Shown: positions 1 to 6,853 of the stretch, piece by piece
Layout: every line of letters begins with the position of its first letter
How positions within the stretch are numbered: the stretch's first letter is position 1
Source: Boothiomyces macroporosus
Taxonomy: Eukaryota > Chytridiomycota > Chytridiomycetes > Rhizophydiales > Terramycetaceae
NCBI GenBank assembly: GCA_027604185.1
Contig: JADGKB010000211.1
Coordinates: 1 to 11,015 of the forward strand
DNA length: 11,015 nucleotides
Reading direction: 5' to 3'
Translations under genes and position numbers: made by a program
The notes under the pieces: model-generated
The model's input: only the letters and a program-made list of their open reading frames with translations
Database searches by the model: none
Told to the model about the DNA's origin: nothing

Positions 1-55
1 TTCGACTCAAGTTCGAATCTCGTAAGAGGCGTGGGTTCGAATCCCACTTCGCTCA
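1..55 (+). tRNA. tRNA-Leu(CAA), 3' part, cut by left window edge
   Basis: The window opens inside a class II tRNA. Bases 1-5 and 13-17 form the anticodon stem around loop 6-12, which carries anticodon CAA at 8-10. A variable arm (CTC-GTAA-GAG, 19-28) follows, then the T arm (31-47, B box 34-44) and the acceptor 3' strand 48-54 with discriminator A55. The long variable arm, A discriminator and CAA anticodon all indicate leucine. The D arm and 5' acceptor strand lie outside the window. The anticodon loop is continuous, so this gene has no intron at the usual site 3' of the anticodon, although many eukaryotic tRNA-Leu(CAA) genes do. Bases 26-56 are identical to 661-691 in the next tRNA-Leu. Confidence 0.93.
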
Positions 56-57
56 TC

Positions 58-62
58 TTTTT
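58..62 (+). terminator. RNA polymerase III terminator of tRNA-Leu(CAA)
   Basis: A run of five T begins three bases after the discriminator base, as expected for Pol III termination. Confidence 0.7.
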
Positions 63-608
63 GCATTTCAAATGCTTTATTTTTAATTGCCATCTTGTGG
101 TTAAATGGGGAATGCTGAATTACGTTGATCTGTCATCTGAAAACCTTTCTCCAAAAAGTTTTCCCAGCTGTCAAACATTTTCTTTTGGTTGAACTAATTT
201 TAAGTAACAGTGCAACTGAATAGATCTGATCAGTGATATATTTGTAGATGCTTTTATAACAGATCCTGCATAAACACGTTTCATGTGACTTTGCATTATT
301 AGATATTGCTTGTGTTGAGGATTGCGGCTGAGAAGAAACAGGGATTATATATGGGTGAATAGTAAGTAATTTAAGTTGAACACGTTGTTTATTATCATCA
401 AACAATTTCTTTTATACTTGTCACAAAGTAGCACAGAAATTGATTACCACACAAGTAATTTAACACCACCAAACCCGTGGTTGGAGTGATTGTTCTTTAA
501 TGGGCGAGGTTTCTTTGACTCTAACTTGAATGCACTAAATAACAAATAAACACGTGACCTAGAAAAGGAAGATATAGTTTATGATTGTTACTCGGAAAGA
601 CAATCCAT
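63..608. other. Intergenic region between the tRNA-Leu genes, no supported gene
   Basis: This stretch of about 545 bp is AT-rich. Its only long open frame is on the minus strand (133-405); it has no ATG, no recognisable domain and no matching short-intron signals. I see no RNA gene, repeat array or mobile-element ends. Confidence 0.6.
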
Positions 609-690
609 GGGCGGATGGCCGAGCGGTCTAAGGCGTCACGTTAAGGCCGTGATCTCTTCGGAGGCGTGGGTTCGAATCCCACTTCGCTCA
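609..690 (+). tRNA. tRNA-Leu(AAG)
   Basis: This is a complete class II tRNA. The acceptor stem 609-615 pairs with 683-689 (seven pairs, two of them G-U) and the discriminator is A690. The D arm is GCC/GGC with an A box TGGCCGAGCGG at 616-626. The anticodon stem TCACG/CGTGA encloses a seven-base loop TTAAGGC with anticodon AAG, so A34 is expected to become inosine and read CUU/CUC codons. The variable arm is CTC-TTCG-GAG. The T arm holds B box GGTTCGAATCC at 669-679. There is no intron. Its 3' part is identical to that of the tRNA-Leu(CAA) at the window start, so the two isoacceptors probably share an ancestor or have undergone gene conversion. Confidence 0.97.
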
Positions 691-694
691 TGTC

Positions 695-707
695 TTTTTT
701 CTTTTTT
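695..707 (+). terminator. RNA polymerase III terminator of tRNA-Leu(AAG)
   Basis: Two T6 runs (695-700 and 702-707) separated by one C lie just after the tRNA. The second could act as a back-up stop. Confidence 0.75.
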
Positions 708-999
708 GCTGGGTATCTTGGCGATAAATTAACTGATTCAATTGGGTTAAAGATTATGCATTGGTAACACCAGCTTACCAAATAGTTTATTGAAAGTGCG
801 AAACAGTATTTCTAAATCTTGCATTATCCAAACTGGCTGATTTCAAGTGTTTTGAAACGTATTCGTGTAGTGGTATAATACTTGGGTAATTTGAACAGGC
901 TATCAAGACAGATAGTTGGGTTGTAAGATTAGATACTTTTGATAGTATTCGAAAATTAGTTTACTTCTAGGTAGTGTTTCAAGCAAGTATAGCTAGTTG

Positions 1000-1215
1000 A
1001 TGGATGCAGATTGCCTCTTTGAAACTATTCTTGAGTCTTTTTCTTGGCAGACTACAGTTTTCTTGGTATCTGTGTACTTGAAAACCAAGCCAGATTTCTA
1101 TGATAATTTGAATAAGAGAACTCAGAAATTCGGAGGTCTTCTATTCGTGTTCCTCACAAAGAAATTACCCCAAATAGTAATATTTGACACCAGTTCTAAT
1201 GTCGGGTATTTTTGA
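1000..1215 (+). CDS. Doubtful small ORF, 71 codons, unknown
   Basis: An ATG-started frame of 71 codons lies between the tRNA and HMG gene 1. It has two moderately hydrophobic patches (around residues 19-27 and 46-53) but no convincing signal peptide, known domain or paired cysteines. The frame stops 65 bp before the HMG gene 1 start, and the TATA-like box of that gene lies in the gap. No short-intron signals join it to a neighbour. It may be a chance ORF; I recognise no family. Confidence 0.22.
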   Translation: MDADCLFETILESFSWQTTVFLVSVYLKTKPDFYDNLNKRTQKFGGLLFVFLTKKLPQIVIFDTSSNVGYF

Positions 1216-1244
1216 ATATTTCTGTTGCTGTACAAAGAGTGCCC

Positions 1245-1252
1245 TATAAATT
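1245..1252 (+). promoter_or_regulatory. TATA-like box of HMG gene 1
   Basis: TATAAATT lies 29-36 bp upstream of the chosen ATG at 1281. It supports that start over the longer in-frame reading that begins at a TTG at 1212. Three other genes in the window have a similar element at a similar distance. Confidence 0.5.
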
Positions 1253-1280
1253 ATACCACAATTCGACAGTTTTCAGTGTC

Positions 1281-1622
1281 ATGTCTTTGAAAAAGATCCA
1301 AACAAAAGAAAATCTACCTCTCAATGGCTTCTTTTTATACAAGAAGCAGCATTATCAAAAGATTAAGGAAGAATTCAACCTGAGCAAATCAAATCAAGTC
1401 ACAGCAATTGCTGCCAAAAGGTGGGCATTAGAGCCTAAATCCGTAAAGGATCAGTACAGAGTAAAGGCGAAAGAACAATTCAAAATATATAAACAGACTA
1501 GGCAAACAGAAGTTCAAAAGCTCACTGATTTGTCTAAACTGATACCAGAACCCCTACACGAAGATAAAGATTTCATTAGACTAGAGCAGGAATTGTTTAG
1601 CGAAATGCACCTTATACTTTAG
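1281..1622 (+). CDS. HMG-box (MATA-type) DNA-binding protein 1
   Basis: This predicted 113-residue protein consists mostly of a single HMG box at residues 12-71. Visible landmarks are P-L-N-G-F-F-L-Y (13-20), the central K-R-W (46-48), E-P (51-52), Y59 and Y70. This is the pattern of sequence-specific MATA/SOX-type boxes, which bend DNA by minor-groove binding; a nuclear transcription factor is therefore likely. A short charged tail follows the box, with no second domain. The start at 1281 gives an N-terminus the same length as HMG gene 2 and sits downstream of a TATA-like box. The box shares about 33 of 59 residues with that of HMG gene 2 (2808-3331), so the two are paralogues. Unlike its paralogue it has no intron at the N-G-F-F position. 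A mating-type or developmental role is possible but is inference only. Confidence 0.85.
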   Translation: MSLKKIQTKENLPLNGFFLYKKQHYQKIKEEFNLSKSNQVTAIAAKRWALEPKSVKDQYRVKAKEQFKIYKQTRQTEVQKLTDLSKLIPEPLHEDKDFIRLEQELFSEMHLIL

Positions 1623-1940
1623 AATATTTAATATATTAGCTCTAGTTACCCTGTCAGCTTTGCAATTTTCCATGGATTGAACCTACAATACAAAACGGTG
1701 TTGTGGTTGATATATTTCAAACTTTTCTGCAAATTGTGATTAGCATGTCGGGTGAAATCCTCTTTAATAAAGTTGATAGGATGAATATCTATTTCTAACC
1801 AGCATAGATAAATTTGCAATGTATTAACAAAATCCCTTGGGACTGATTGATTAAAAAAGGGTCCCAAACTGTTTCACAACAATGACTAGCCCACAAGAGC
1901 CGATAGAGCCCTTAAGATAGGGATCAGTGAGCCCCAAATG
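1623..1940. other. Intergenic region between HMG gene 1 and the cysteine-rich gene
   Basis: A minus-strand open frame (1646-1867) occupies part of this stretch but has no ATG, and no GTA donor upstream would connect it to one. It may be a chance frame or gene debris. Nothing else stands out. Confidence 0.5.
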
Positions 1941-1948
1941 TATTTAAA
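1941..1948 (+). promoter_or_regulatory. TATA-like box of the cysteine-rich gene
   Basis: TATTTAAA lies 31-38 bp upstream of the ATG at 1979, matching the spacing of the TATA-like elements before three other genes here. Confidence 0.45.
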
Positions 1949-1978
1949 CTGTCCCAAAAAATCATTTTTCCCAACTCA

Positions 1979-2371
1979 ATGAATTATATTGTATTGCTCT
2001 TATCTACATTAGCATTTGCTTACCCTCAACAATCTGTGTGCGACAATCACTGCCAGATTAAAAGAGATAACTGTAAACAAGGGCAAGCTCAATGTGATAC
2101 TAATTTGAAATCATGCTTGCTAGGATGTACAGTCGGTAGAGACTTTTTCGACCCTGCTGAATTTCCACAATCTGCTTCGTCAGCAACATCTGCCACGCAA
2201 CCAGTTGCTCAAACTGCAGGGTCAACTCAAACGTGCCAAGATCACTGTGAAATCAAAAGAAAGTTTTGTAAACAGGGTGACGCTCAATGCAACACCAATT
2301 TAAAGTCGTGTCTTACAGGTTGCACCGTTGGACGAGACTTTTTCGATCCAGCGGAATTCCCAAATGCATAA
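1979..2371 (+). CDS. Secreted protein with two six-cysteine repeats
   Basis: This 130-residue protein has a clear N-terminal signal peptide (hydrophobic core at residues 4-14, likely cut after A14), so it should enter the secretory pathway. The mature part is two copies of a 43-residue module at residues 21-63 and 86-128, joined by a Ser/Thr/Ala/Gln linker (64-85). Each module has six cysteines spaced C-x3-C-x6-C-x6-C-x6-C-x3-C, a symmetric pattern suggesting disulfide-pinned helices, and ends in T-V-G-R-D-F-F-D-P-A-E-F-P. The modules match at 35 of 43 residues, yet many codons differ silently, so the protein is under selection. No transmembrane segment or GPI signal is visible after the repeats. 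I do not recognise the family. An extracellular, wall-associated or host-facing role is possible but unproven. Confidence 0.82.
   Translation: MNYIVLLLSTLAFAYPQQSVCDNHCQIKRDNCKQGQAQCDTNLKSCLLGCTVGRDFFDPAEFPQSASSATSATQPVAQTAGSTQTCQDHCEIKRKFCKQGDAQCNTNLKSCLTGCTVGRDFFDPAEFPNA
2039..2167 (+). repeat. Cysteine module copy 1
   Basis: First 43-codon unit of the duplicated module (residues 21-63 of the secreted protein), with cysteines at 21, 25, 32, 39, 46 and 50. Confidence 0.85.
2234..2362 (+). repeat. Cysteine module copy 2
   Basis: Second 43-codon unit (residues 86-128), with cysteines at 86, 90, 97, 104, 111 and 115. It matches copy 1 at 35 of 43 residues; the last 15 codons are identical in protein but differ silently at ten codons. 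Confidence 0.85.
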
Positions 2372-2429
2372 TTGGCTGCATATATCTATCTGCTCAGGCA
2401 GACGACTTCTTGTGTTTGAAGGTGGTGGA

Positions 2430-2435
2430 AATAAA
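2430..2435 (+). promoter_or_regulatory. Possible poly(A) signal of the cysteine-rich gene
   Basis: AATAAA lies 58 bp downstream of the stop codon at 2371. In an AT-rich genome this could also be chance. Confidence 0.35.
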
Positions 2436-2522
2436 GCATTTTAACTTATGGCTGTTTGCTTTTGGCATTTGGTAATTCGTAAATTTTACTACACAATAAT
2501 CTCATTTATAGTTGAAAGAACT

Positions 2523-2720
2523 CTAATTGGAATTCCGAATTTCAGGAGAGATGATATCGTGGAAATAGTTTCTATCAAATTTAGATCTGATGGCTCGTTT
2601 AGTGTATTGACACAAAGAAAATAAATCAACCACATTCAGAAATTCACCCAAAAAATATTCTTTGAAAGTTTTCGGTGTGTTTTGATCATAGAAAATCGGC
2701 GGAAAATCGGAAATTGACAT
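2523..2720 (-). CDS. Doubtful small ORF, 65 aa, weakly F-box-like
   Basis: This minus-strand frame has a true ATG at 2720 and is divergent from HMG gene 2, whose ATG lies 87 bp away. The middle (V-V-D-L-F-S-L-C-Q-Y-T-K-R-A-I) loosely resembles the second half of an F-box, but the proline-rich first helix is not convincing. Its F-Y-D-Q-x-x-P-K-x-F stretch resembles one in another minus-strand frame at 1646-1867 (F-F-N-Q-x-x-P-R-x-F). I see no TATA-like box, and no short intron extends it. It may be a chance ORF or a remnant. Confidence 0.25.
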   Translation of the reverse strand: MSISDFPPIFYDQNTPKTFKEYFLGEFLNVVDLFSLCQYTKRAIRSKFDRNYFHDIISPEIRNSN

Positions 2721-2807
2721 TCATTAAAAGTGCAAAAGCTTCAACCATCATACATCATTGGATATTTGGAAACCAAAAAACTTTGAATCACTGGCGAACG
2801 AATTAAC

Positions 2808-3331
2808 ATGGACGGCTTGGAGGAATCTGCAATGAAACCGCCTGTCAACGGGTAAGCCAGCACTAACTTGGGTTCTTTTTATATAAACGAGAAATAAAGC
2901 CATTCCTGATGCAGGAATATGGAATCACGCAATCTAATCAAATAACTTCACTATCAGCCAAAAGATGGGCACTTGAACCCAAATCAATAAAAGAGAAATA
3001 TCGACAGATAGCAAGGGAGCAGTTCAAAGCATACAAAGCACTCAAAAAACCAGTTCAAAAAACAAACAACAGACTAGCAAACTTGAATGCAATGCCGCTA
3101 TTCATTGAATTCAAAGAAAGTAATCGAAATTTCGCAGAAACCAACACAAGCTCTATTCTTGTGCCAAAAGTTAATTCACCAAATTTGCTACCCCAGTTAA
3201 ATTATCAGCAAACTCAATATAATCGTAGAATTTGTGACACGACTAGCATATATTGTAAATCTAATCTTTCCAATGCCAACCCATGTATTGCATATCCACC
3301 ACGCGACGATCAAGAGCCCTTTCGTCATTAA
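2808..3331 (+). CDS. HMG-box (MATA-type) DNA-binding protein 2, noncanonical intron
   Basis: Proposed CDS is join(2808..2851, 2872..3331), giving 167 residues. Exon 1 encodes 14 residues ending K-P-P-V-N, and the split G codon joins to F-F-L-Y-K in exon 2, exactly rebuilding the start of an HMG box (residues 10-70; W47, Y58, Y69). This parallels P-L-N-G-F-F-L-Y-K in HMG gene 1. The 20-nt intron has a good donor (GTAAG) and branch element (CTAAC) but would end in GG. No AG acceptor can serve, because an in-frame TAA at 2865-2867 precedes the box frame with no AG between. A noncanonical acceptor, a sequence error or a disabled allele are the options. Beyond the box lies a polar Asn/Gln/Ser-rich tail of about 95 residues without a recognised domain. 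Likely a nuclear transcription factor; it ends 68 bp before SMU1. Confidence 0.75.
2852..2871 (+). other. Proposed 20-nt GT-GG intron in HMG gene 2
   Basis: The donor GTAAG, branch-like CTAAC and 20-nt length match the other short introns. Removal restores the HMG-box frame between N14 and F16. The last two bases (2870-2871) are GG rather than AG, one base away from a normal TTAG acceptor. Confidence 0.6.
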
Positions 3332-3399
3332 CAATATACTCTATCAGTATCTCAAAGTTTTCATCTTTGGCAATAAAATATTTTTTTTGTTCTCAATCA

Positions 3400-4992
3400 A
3401 TGGAAATTGAAAAAGACCAAGTTCTACGAGTTATTCAACAATATTTAAAAGAAAATAATTTGCATGATTCATTAAGAGCGCTTCAAGCGGAAACAAAGAT
3501 TCAGTTGAATTCAGTTCCAAATGACCAGATCTTACATTCAATCAGGGCCGGAAAGTACGACAAAGCCCTGGAGATTCTCTGTGATTTAGATATCAAGCCA
3601 AAGCTCTTGATTGATTTGTACGAGCTGATCATCAAGGAATTGATCGAAATGGACGAAAAGCAAGCAGCAAGGACATTACTGAGACAAACAGAGCCAATGG
3701 AAGTAATGAGGAATATTCAACCGGATAGATATTTGGAACTAGAGTCTCTAATAGCTCAACAAAATCCAAAACTGTGGCAGACAGATAAACAGAAATTACG
3801 AAATTCGATTGCAAATGAATTAGAGAAACACCTGGTTATTGTGGATGAAAATAGATTACTTACTATTATTGGCCAGTCAATCAAATGGCAAGTATCGCAA
3901 AATATGATTTCAACAGAATCTGCCTACGATTTATTCAAAGGACAAGTCCCAAAAGCACAATTTGAAGACGACGCCCCAGTAATCACTCTAAGCAAGACAA
4001 TCAAAGTAAGATATACTAATACAGTTTCCAAAAAAGCAGTATGCAGAATCTGGGTGTTTCTCACCAGATGGCAAGTACTTTGTTACAGGGTCTGTTGATG
4101 GTTTTATCGAAGTATGGAATTATTTCACTGGTAAACTGCGTACAGACTTGCTTTATCAGACAAATGTACATTTCTTTAACTGTAGGAAAACAACATGCTG
4201 ATGGAAACTGCCTGTCTTTGCTTGAACTTTAGTTCTGACTCTGAAATGCTGGTTTCTGGAGCACAGGATGGATCTATATCCGTTTGGAAAGTGTCCACTG
4301 GAGAGTGTGTAAAAACCTTTAGTTCTGCACATACACAAGGTATAACTTTTGTCCAGTTTGCCAAAGATCCATCACAAATACTTTCAGCGAGCTTTGATCA
4401 CACGATAAAGTAACATTATCTAATACAGAATACATGGAATGAAATCTGGCAAAACCTTGAAAATATACAAGGGACACACGTCTTTTGTCAATTCTGCAGT
4501 ATTTTCACATGACGGCTCTTGTATAATCAGTGGAAGCAGCGACGGAACTGTTAGAATCTGGAATGCGCTAACTACAGAGTGCATCCAAACGATAAATCTT
4601 GCAAACGGAGAACTAACTTCAAAAGGTGTAAATATACCAACAGTGCATACCGTGATCAGACACCCTAAAGACGAATCTTTTATAATTTCAAATCAAAGTA
4701 ACTACATTTATCACATTTCAATTAAAGGAAAGGTAATACGAGTTGATTGTAGCTGTTGAAACATTGGAAAATTGAGAAATCGAGTGATATTTTGGCAATT
4801 ACCATTTCACCAAGCTTCGAGTATATTTACGTGGTTAATGAAAAACAAGATTTTATATGTATAGGTGAAAATCAAGGCAATATCATATCTAGAATCAATT
4901 TAAAAGCAGATATAGTGGGATTAAAACATCATCCATTTTCTAATGTGATTGCAATATACACAGACGACGGAAACGTTAGTATATGGAAATAA
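3400..4992 (+). CDS. SMU1: SMU1, spliceosomal WD40 protein
   Basis: CDS is join(3400..4005, 4025..4165, 4186..4409, 4429..4732, 4753..4992), 504 residues; human SMU1 has 513. SMU1 works with RED/IK in the nucleus to activate the precatalytic spliceosome and is known to help with short introns. The N-terminus has a LisH motif (about residues 6-38: [11 protein letters not shown]) followed by a CTLH region with the family-typical [11 protein letters not shown]. The C-terminal half is a WD40 propeller with repeats ending E-V-W-N, S-V-W-K, R-I-W-N and S-I-W-K. Four introns of 19, 20, 19 and 20 nt lie only in the WD40 half; each join restores conserved sequence, such as C-F-S-P-D-G-K after the first. 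Without splicing the gene looks broken into five frames. The ATG at 3400 gives the family-typical N-terminus; a longer upstream reading overlaps the end of HMG gene 2. Confidence 0.97.
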
Positions 4993-5040
4993 ATAACAGT
5001 TACCCCGCTTTACGAGTTTTGCAAGGCTGTCAAATTTGAG

Positions 5041-5053
5041 GGGGCTGAGCCCC
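5041..5053 (+). other. Small GC hairpin between SMU1 and RGS gene
   Basis: GGGGC-TGA-GCCCC could fold into a five-pair stem with a three-base loop, about 50 bp after the SMU1 stop. It stands out as a GC-rich patch in AT-rich surroundings. Its function is unknown; it could lie in the SMU1 3' UTR. Confidence 0.3.
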
Positions 5054-5088
5054 ATTGAGGCAAATGAGGCACCAATGACCACTGGAGC

Positions 5089-5097
5089 TATAAAAAG
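5089..5097 (+). promoter_or_regulatory. TATA-like box of the RGS gene
   Basis: TATAAAAAG lies 22-30 bp upstream of the ATG at 5119. The same nonamer precedes the TFIIB gene on the other strand at nearly the same distance. Confidence 0.5.
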
Positions 5098-5118
5098 AAA
5101 ATTAAAGATGTAATATTA

Positions 5119-5804
5119 ATGACATCTATCAGTGATTCCAACTCCATTACCTCATTCAACAGCTATATCCCTAGTGAAAACACTTATCACCTGCCCCTCA
5201 TTGAACGAAAGCAACAAAAGCTGCACAAACTACTGGGAAATGGATTTCTGCTTGATGTATCTCAAAGTGAAATCCAATCCAAGGGATTTGAAGCCCTCAT
5301 ACAATCGAAAATCCCACTAACTTATTTCTTGATCAGTCTGATTAAAAATTATTCCTCAGAGTTGTTGGTAAGATTAGCTTAACCCAGTTTTTCTATCTTG
5401 ACGTTGAACAGTATGACAGGACTATTTTTGCAGACGCTGAATCTCAATTAGCCGAAGCTGAGCGTATCTACAAAATGTACTTGTTGACCTCATCTCCGCT
5501 AGAAATCAACGTTCCCTGCACCACAAAGAATATTGTCAGCAAACTGATGGAAGAAGGAAGGCTAAAGAAATGCTTCGAGCACGCAAAGACGCATGTATCT
5601 CAGCTGCTCTCTGAACGGTACAGAGAGCAAAAGAGTGAGATTTTCAATAATATCTGCAACAACGTAATCACAAAAAAAGAAGTCGACAATATTCTGGAAA
5701 TAATGAAACCATATTTCCCACGTGACTCGACTACAGACTCTATTGAAGTTCTAGTTAGCGAATTAGTGTACAAATTCTGTGAAAACCGTTTGAATAAATT
5801 CTAG
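5119..5804 (+). CDS. RGS-domain protein (regulator of G-protein signalling)
   Basis: CDS is join(5119..5367, 5388..5804), 221 residues. The RGS domain spans about residues 57-161. Landmarks are F-F-Y-L-D-V-E-Q-Y (84-92), matching the F-W-x-x-x-E-E-F helix, A-E-R-I-Y-K-M-Y (107-114) and L-E-I-N-V (121-125), whose Asn is the conserved Galpha-contacting one. RGS proteins speed GTP hydrolysis by heterotrimeric Galpha subunits at the membrane. A Ser/Thr-rich N-terminus precedes the domain and a helical tail of about 60 residues follows. One 20-nt intron splits the domain at residue 83/84; the join is exact in frame. The first conserved Asn of the family (the E-N before the F-W helix) appears to be Leu82, so GAP activity may be weak or altered. 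No DEP, PX or membrane segment is present. It ends 45 bp before U1-70K. Confidence 0.88.
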
Positions 5805-5849
5805 TTTTACATTCATTTTTTTTCTGATCACAATTACCATCACTCTGGA

Positions 5850-6834
5850 ATGACTTCGCAGCTTCCGCCAAACTTGTTGAGATTATTTGCACCTCGACCA
5901 CCATTACCATACCTACCTCCAGTAGATCCAGATCCAAAAAATCGTAAATTACCAAAATACACTGGAGTTGCAAAGTACTTGGAGGAACATAAAACGCATG
6001 ATTTGGATTACATCCCAACGGAAACGATGGCTCAAAAGCAGCAGAAGCGAGTATGATTTGTTTAATTGTAGATGGAGGAAAAGAAGGAAGCAATTGCTAA
6101 AAAAGCGGTTAAAATGAGAGAAATGTGGGATCCGCTTAATGACAAGAATGCAACATCAGACCCTTACAAAACATTATTCATTTCAAATTTAGTAATCAGT
6201 GTTAATCTAGGCATACGAAACTACCGAAGCGCAATTGCGAAAGGTAATGGAAGCATACGGGGAAGTTAAACATGTAGATTCTCTTAACCGTAGGTGTTTA
6301 CTGTCCAGGATCATAATAGAGAACGATCGAAAGGATACGCATTTGTAGAATTTGAAAAAGAGAGCGGAATGAAAGTTGCGTACAAGGAAGCTGAAGGTGT
6401 AAAGTTAAATGGAAGGAGGATGCTGGTGGATGTTGAACGTGGACGAACGGTTAAAGGATGGCTGCCAAAGAAGCTTGGAGGAGGGCTTGGAAAAAAGAGA
6501 GTGGGACATCCACCAAGACAATTTCATAATCACACTCGTGCAACTCCTAAAGAACGGCCTGTTGAAAGTAGGTCAGAGAGAAAAGATAGTCGGTCTGATA
6601 GGGACCGCGAAAGGCCTTCAGATAGAGACAGGGACAGAAATGATAGAGATCGTGAAAGATATGATAGGGATAAATCATATAGGGGACCTCGATCGGATCG
6701 TGACAGATATGATCATCGAAGCGACAGAAGAACATACCACGATAGAGACTCTGAGCGTCGCTGGGATGACAGAAGAATGGATGACCGCAGAGATGACCGC
6801 GGAAGGTAAGTGGTACTAATCCAGGCGTTATTAA
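5850..6834 (+). CDS. SNRNP70: U1 snRNP 70-kDa protein (U1-70K)
   Basis: CDS is join(5850..6050, 6072..6191, 6211..6273, 6294..6805, 6825..6834), 301 residues. U1-70K binds stem-loop I of U1 snRNA and helps U1 snRNP recognise 5' splice sites. The N-terminus has the family hallmark L-P-P-N-L-L-x-L-F-A-P-R (5-16). M-W-D-P (about 86-89) precedes the RRM (about 99-175), with RNP2 L-F-I-S-N-L (102-107) and RNP1 K-G-Y-A-F-V-E-F (141-148). The invariant V-D-V-E-R-G-R-T-V-K-G-W (173-184) follows, then a Gly-rich patch and an Arg/Asp/Ser-rich tail from about 214, shorter than in animals. Introns are 21, 19, 20 and 19 nt. The last intron (6806-6824) has a perfect TACTAAT and leaves a terminal coding exon of only 10 nt; if it is retained, the donor itself supplies a TAA stop at 6807. 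Confidence 0.97.
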
Positions 6835-6853
6835 AAAGTATAATATATATCAA

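Noticed and set aside
133..405. Minus-strand 90-codon open frame between the tRNA genes
   Set aside because: It contains no ATG (it begins at TTG), has no recognisable domain, and no short-intron signal links it to a start.
1646..1867. Minus-strand 73-codon open frame as a gene
   Set aside because: It has no ATG and no GTA donor upstream to bring one in. Kept only as a possible remnant in the findings.
3283..3399. N-terminal extension of SMU1 upstream of 3400
   Set aside because: It overlaps the end of HMG gene 2 and has no counterpart in the SMU1 family, while Met at 3400 gives the expected N-terminus.
4156..4364. Minus-strand open frames inside SMU1
   Set aside because: They lie opposite conserved WD40 coding sequence and resemble no protein.
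3400..4992. SMU1 as a frameshifted pseudogene
   Set aside because: Every break coincides with a 19-20 nt GTA...AG segment with a branch-like motif, and removing these restores a complete conserved protein.
5755..6819. Open frames 5755-6093 (-), 6409-6819 (+) and 6547-6735 (-)
   Set aside because: They are shadows of the U1-70K gene and its Arg/Asp-rich repetitive tail.
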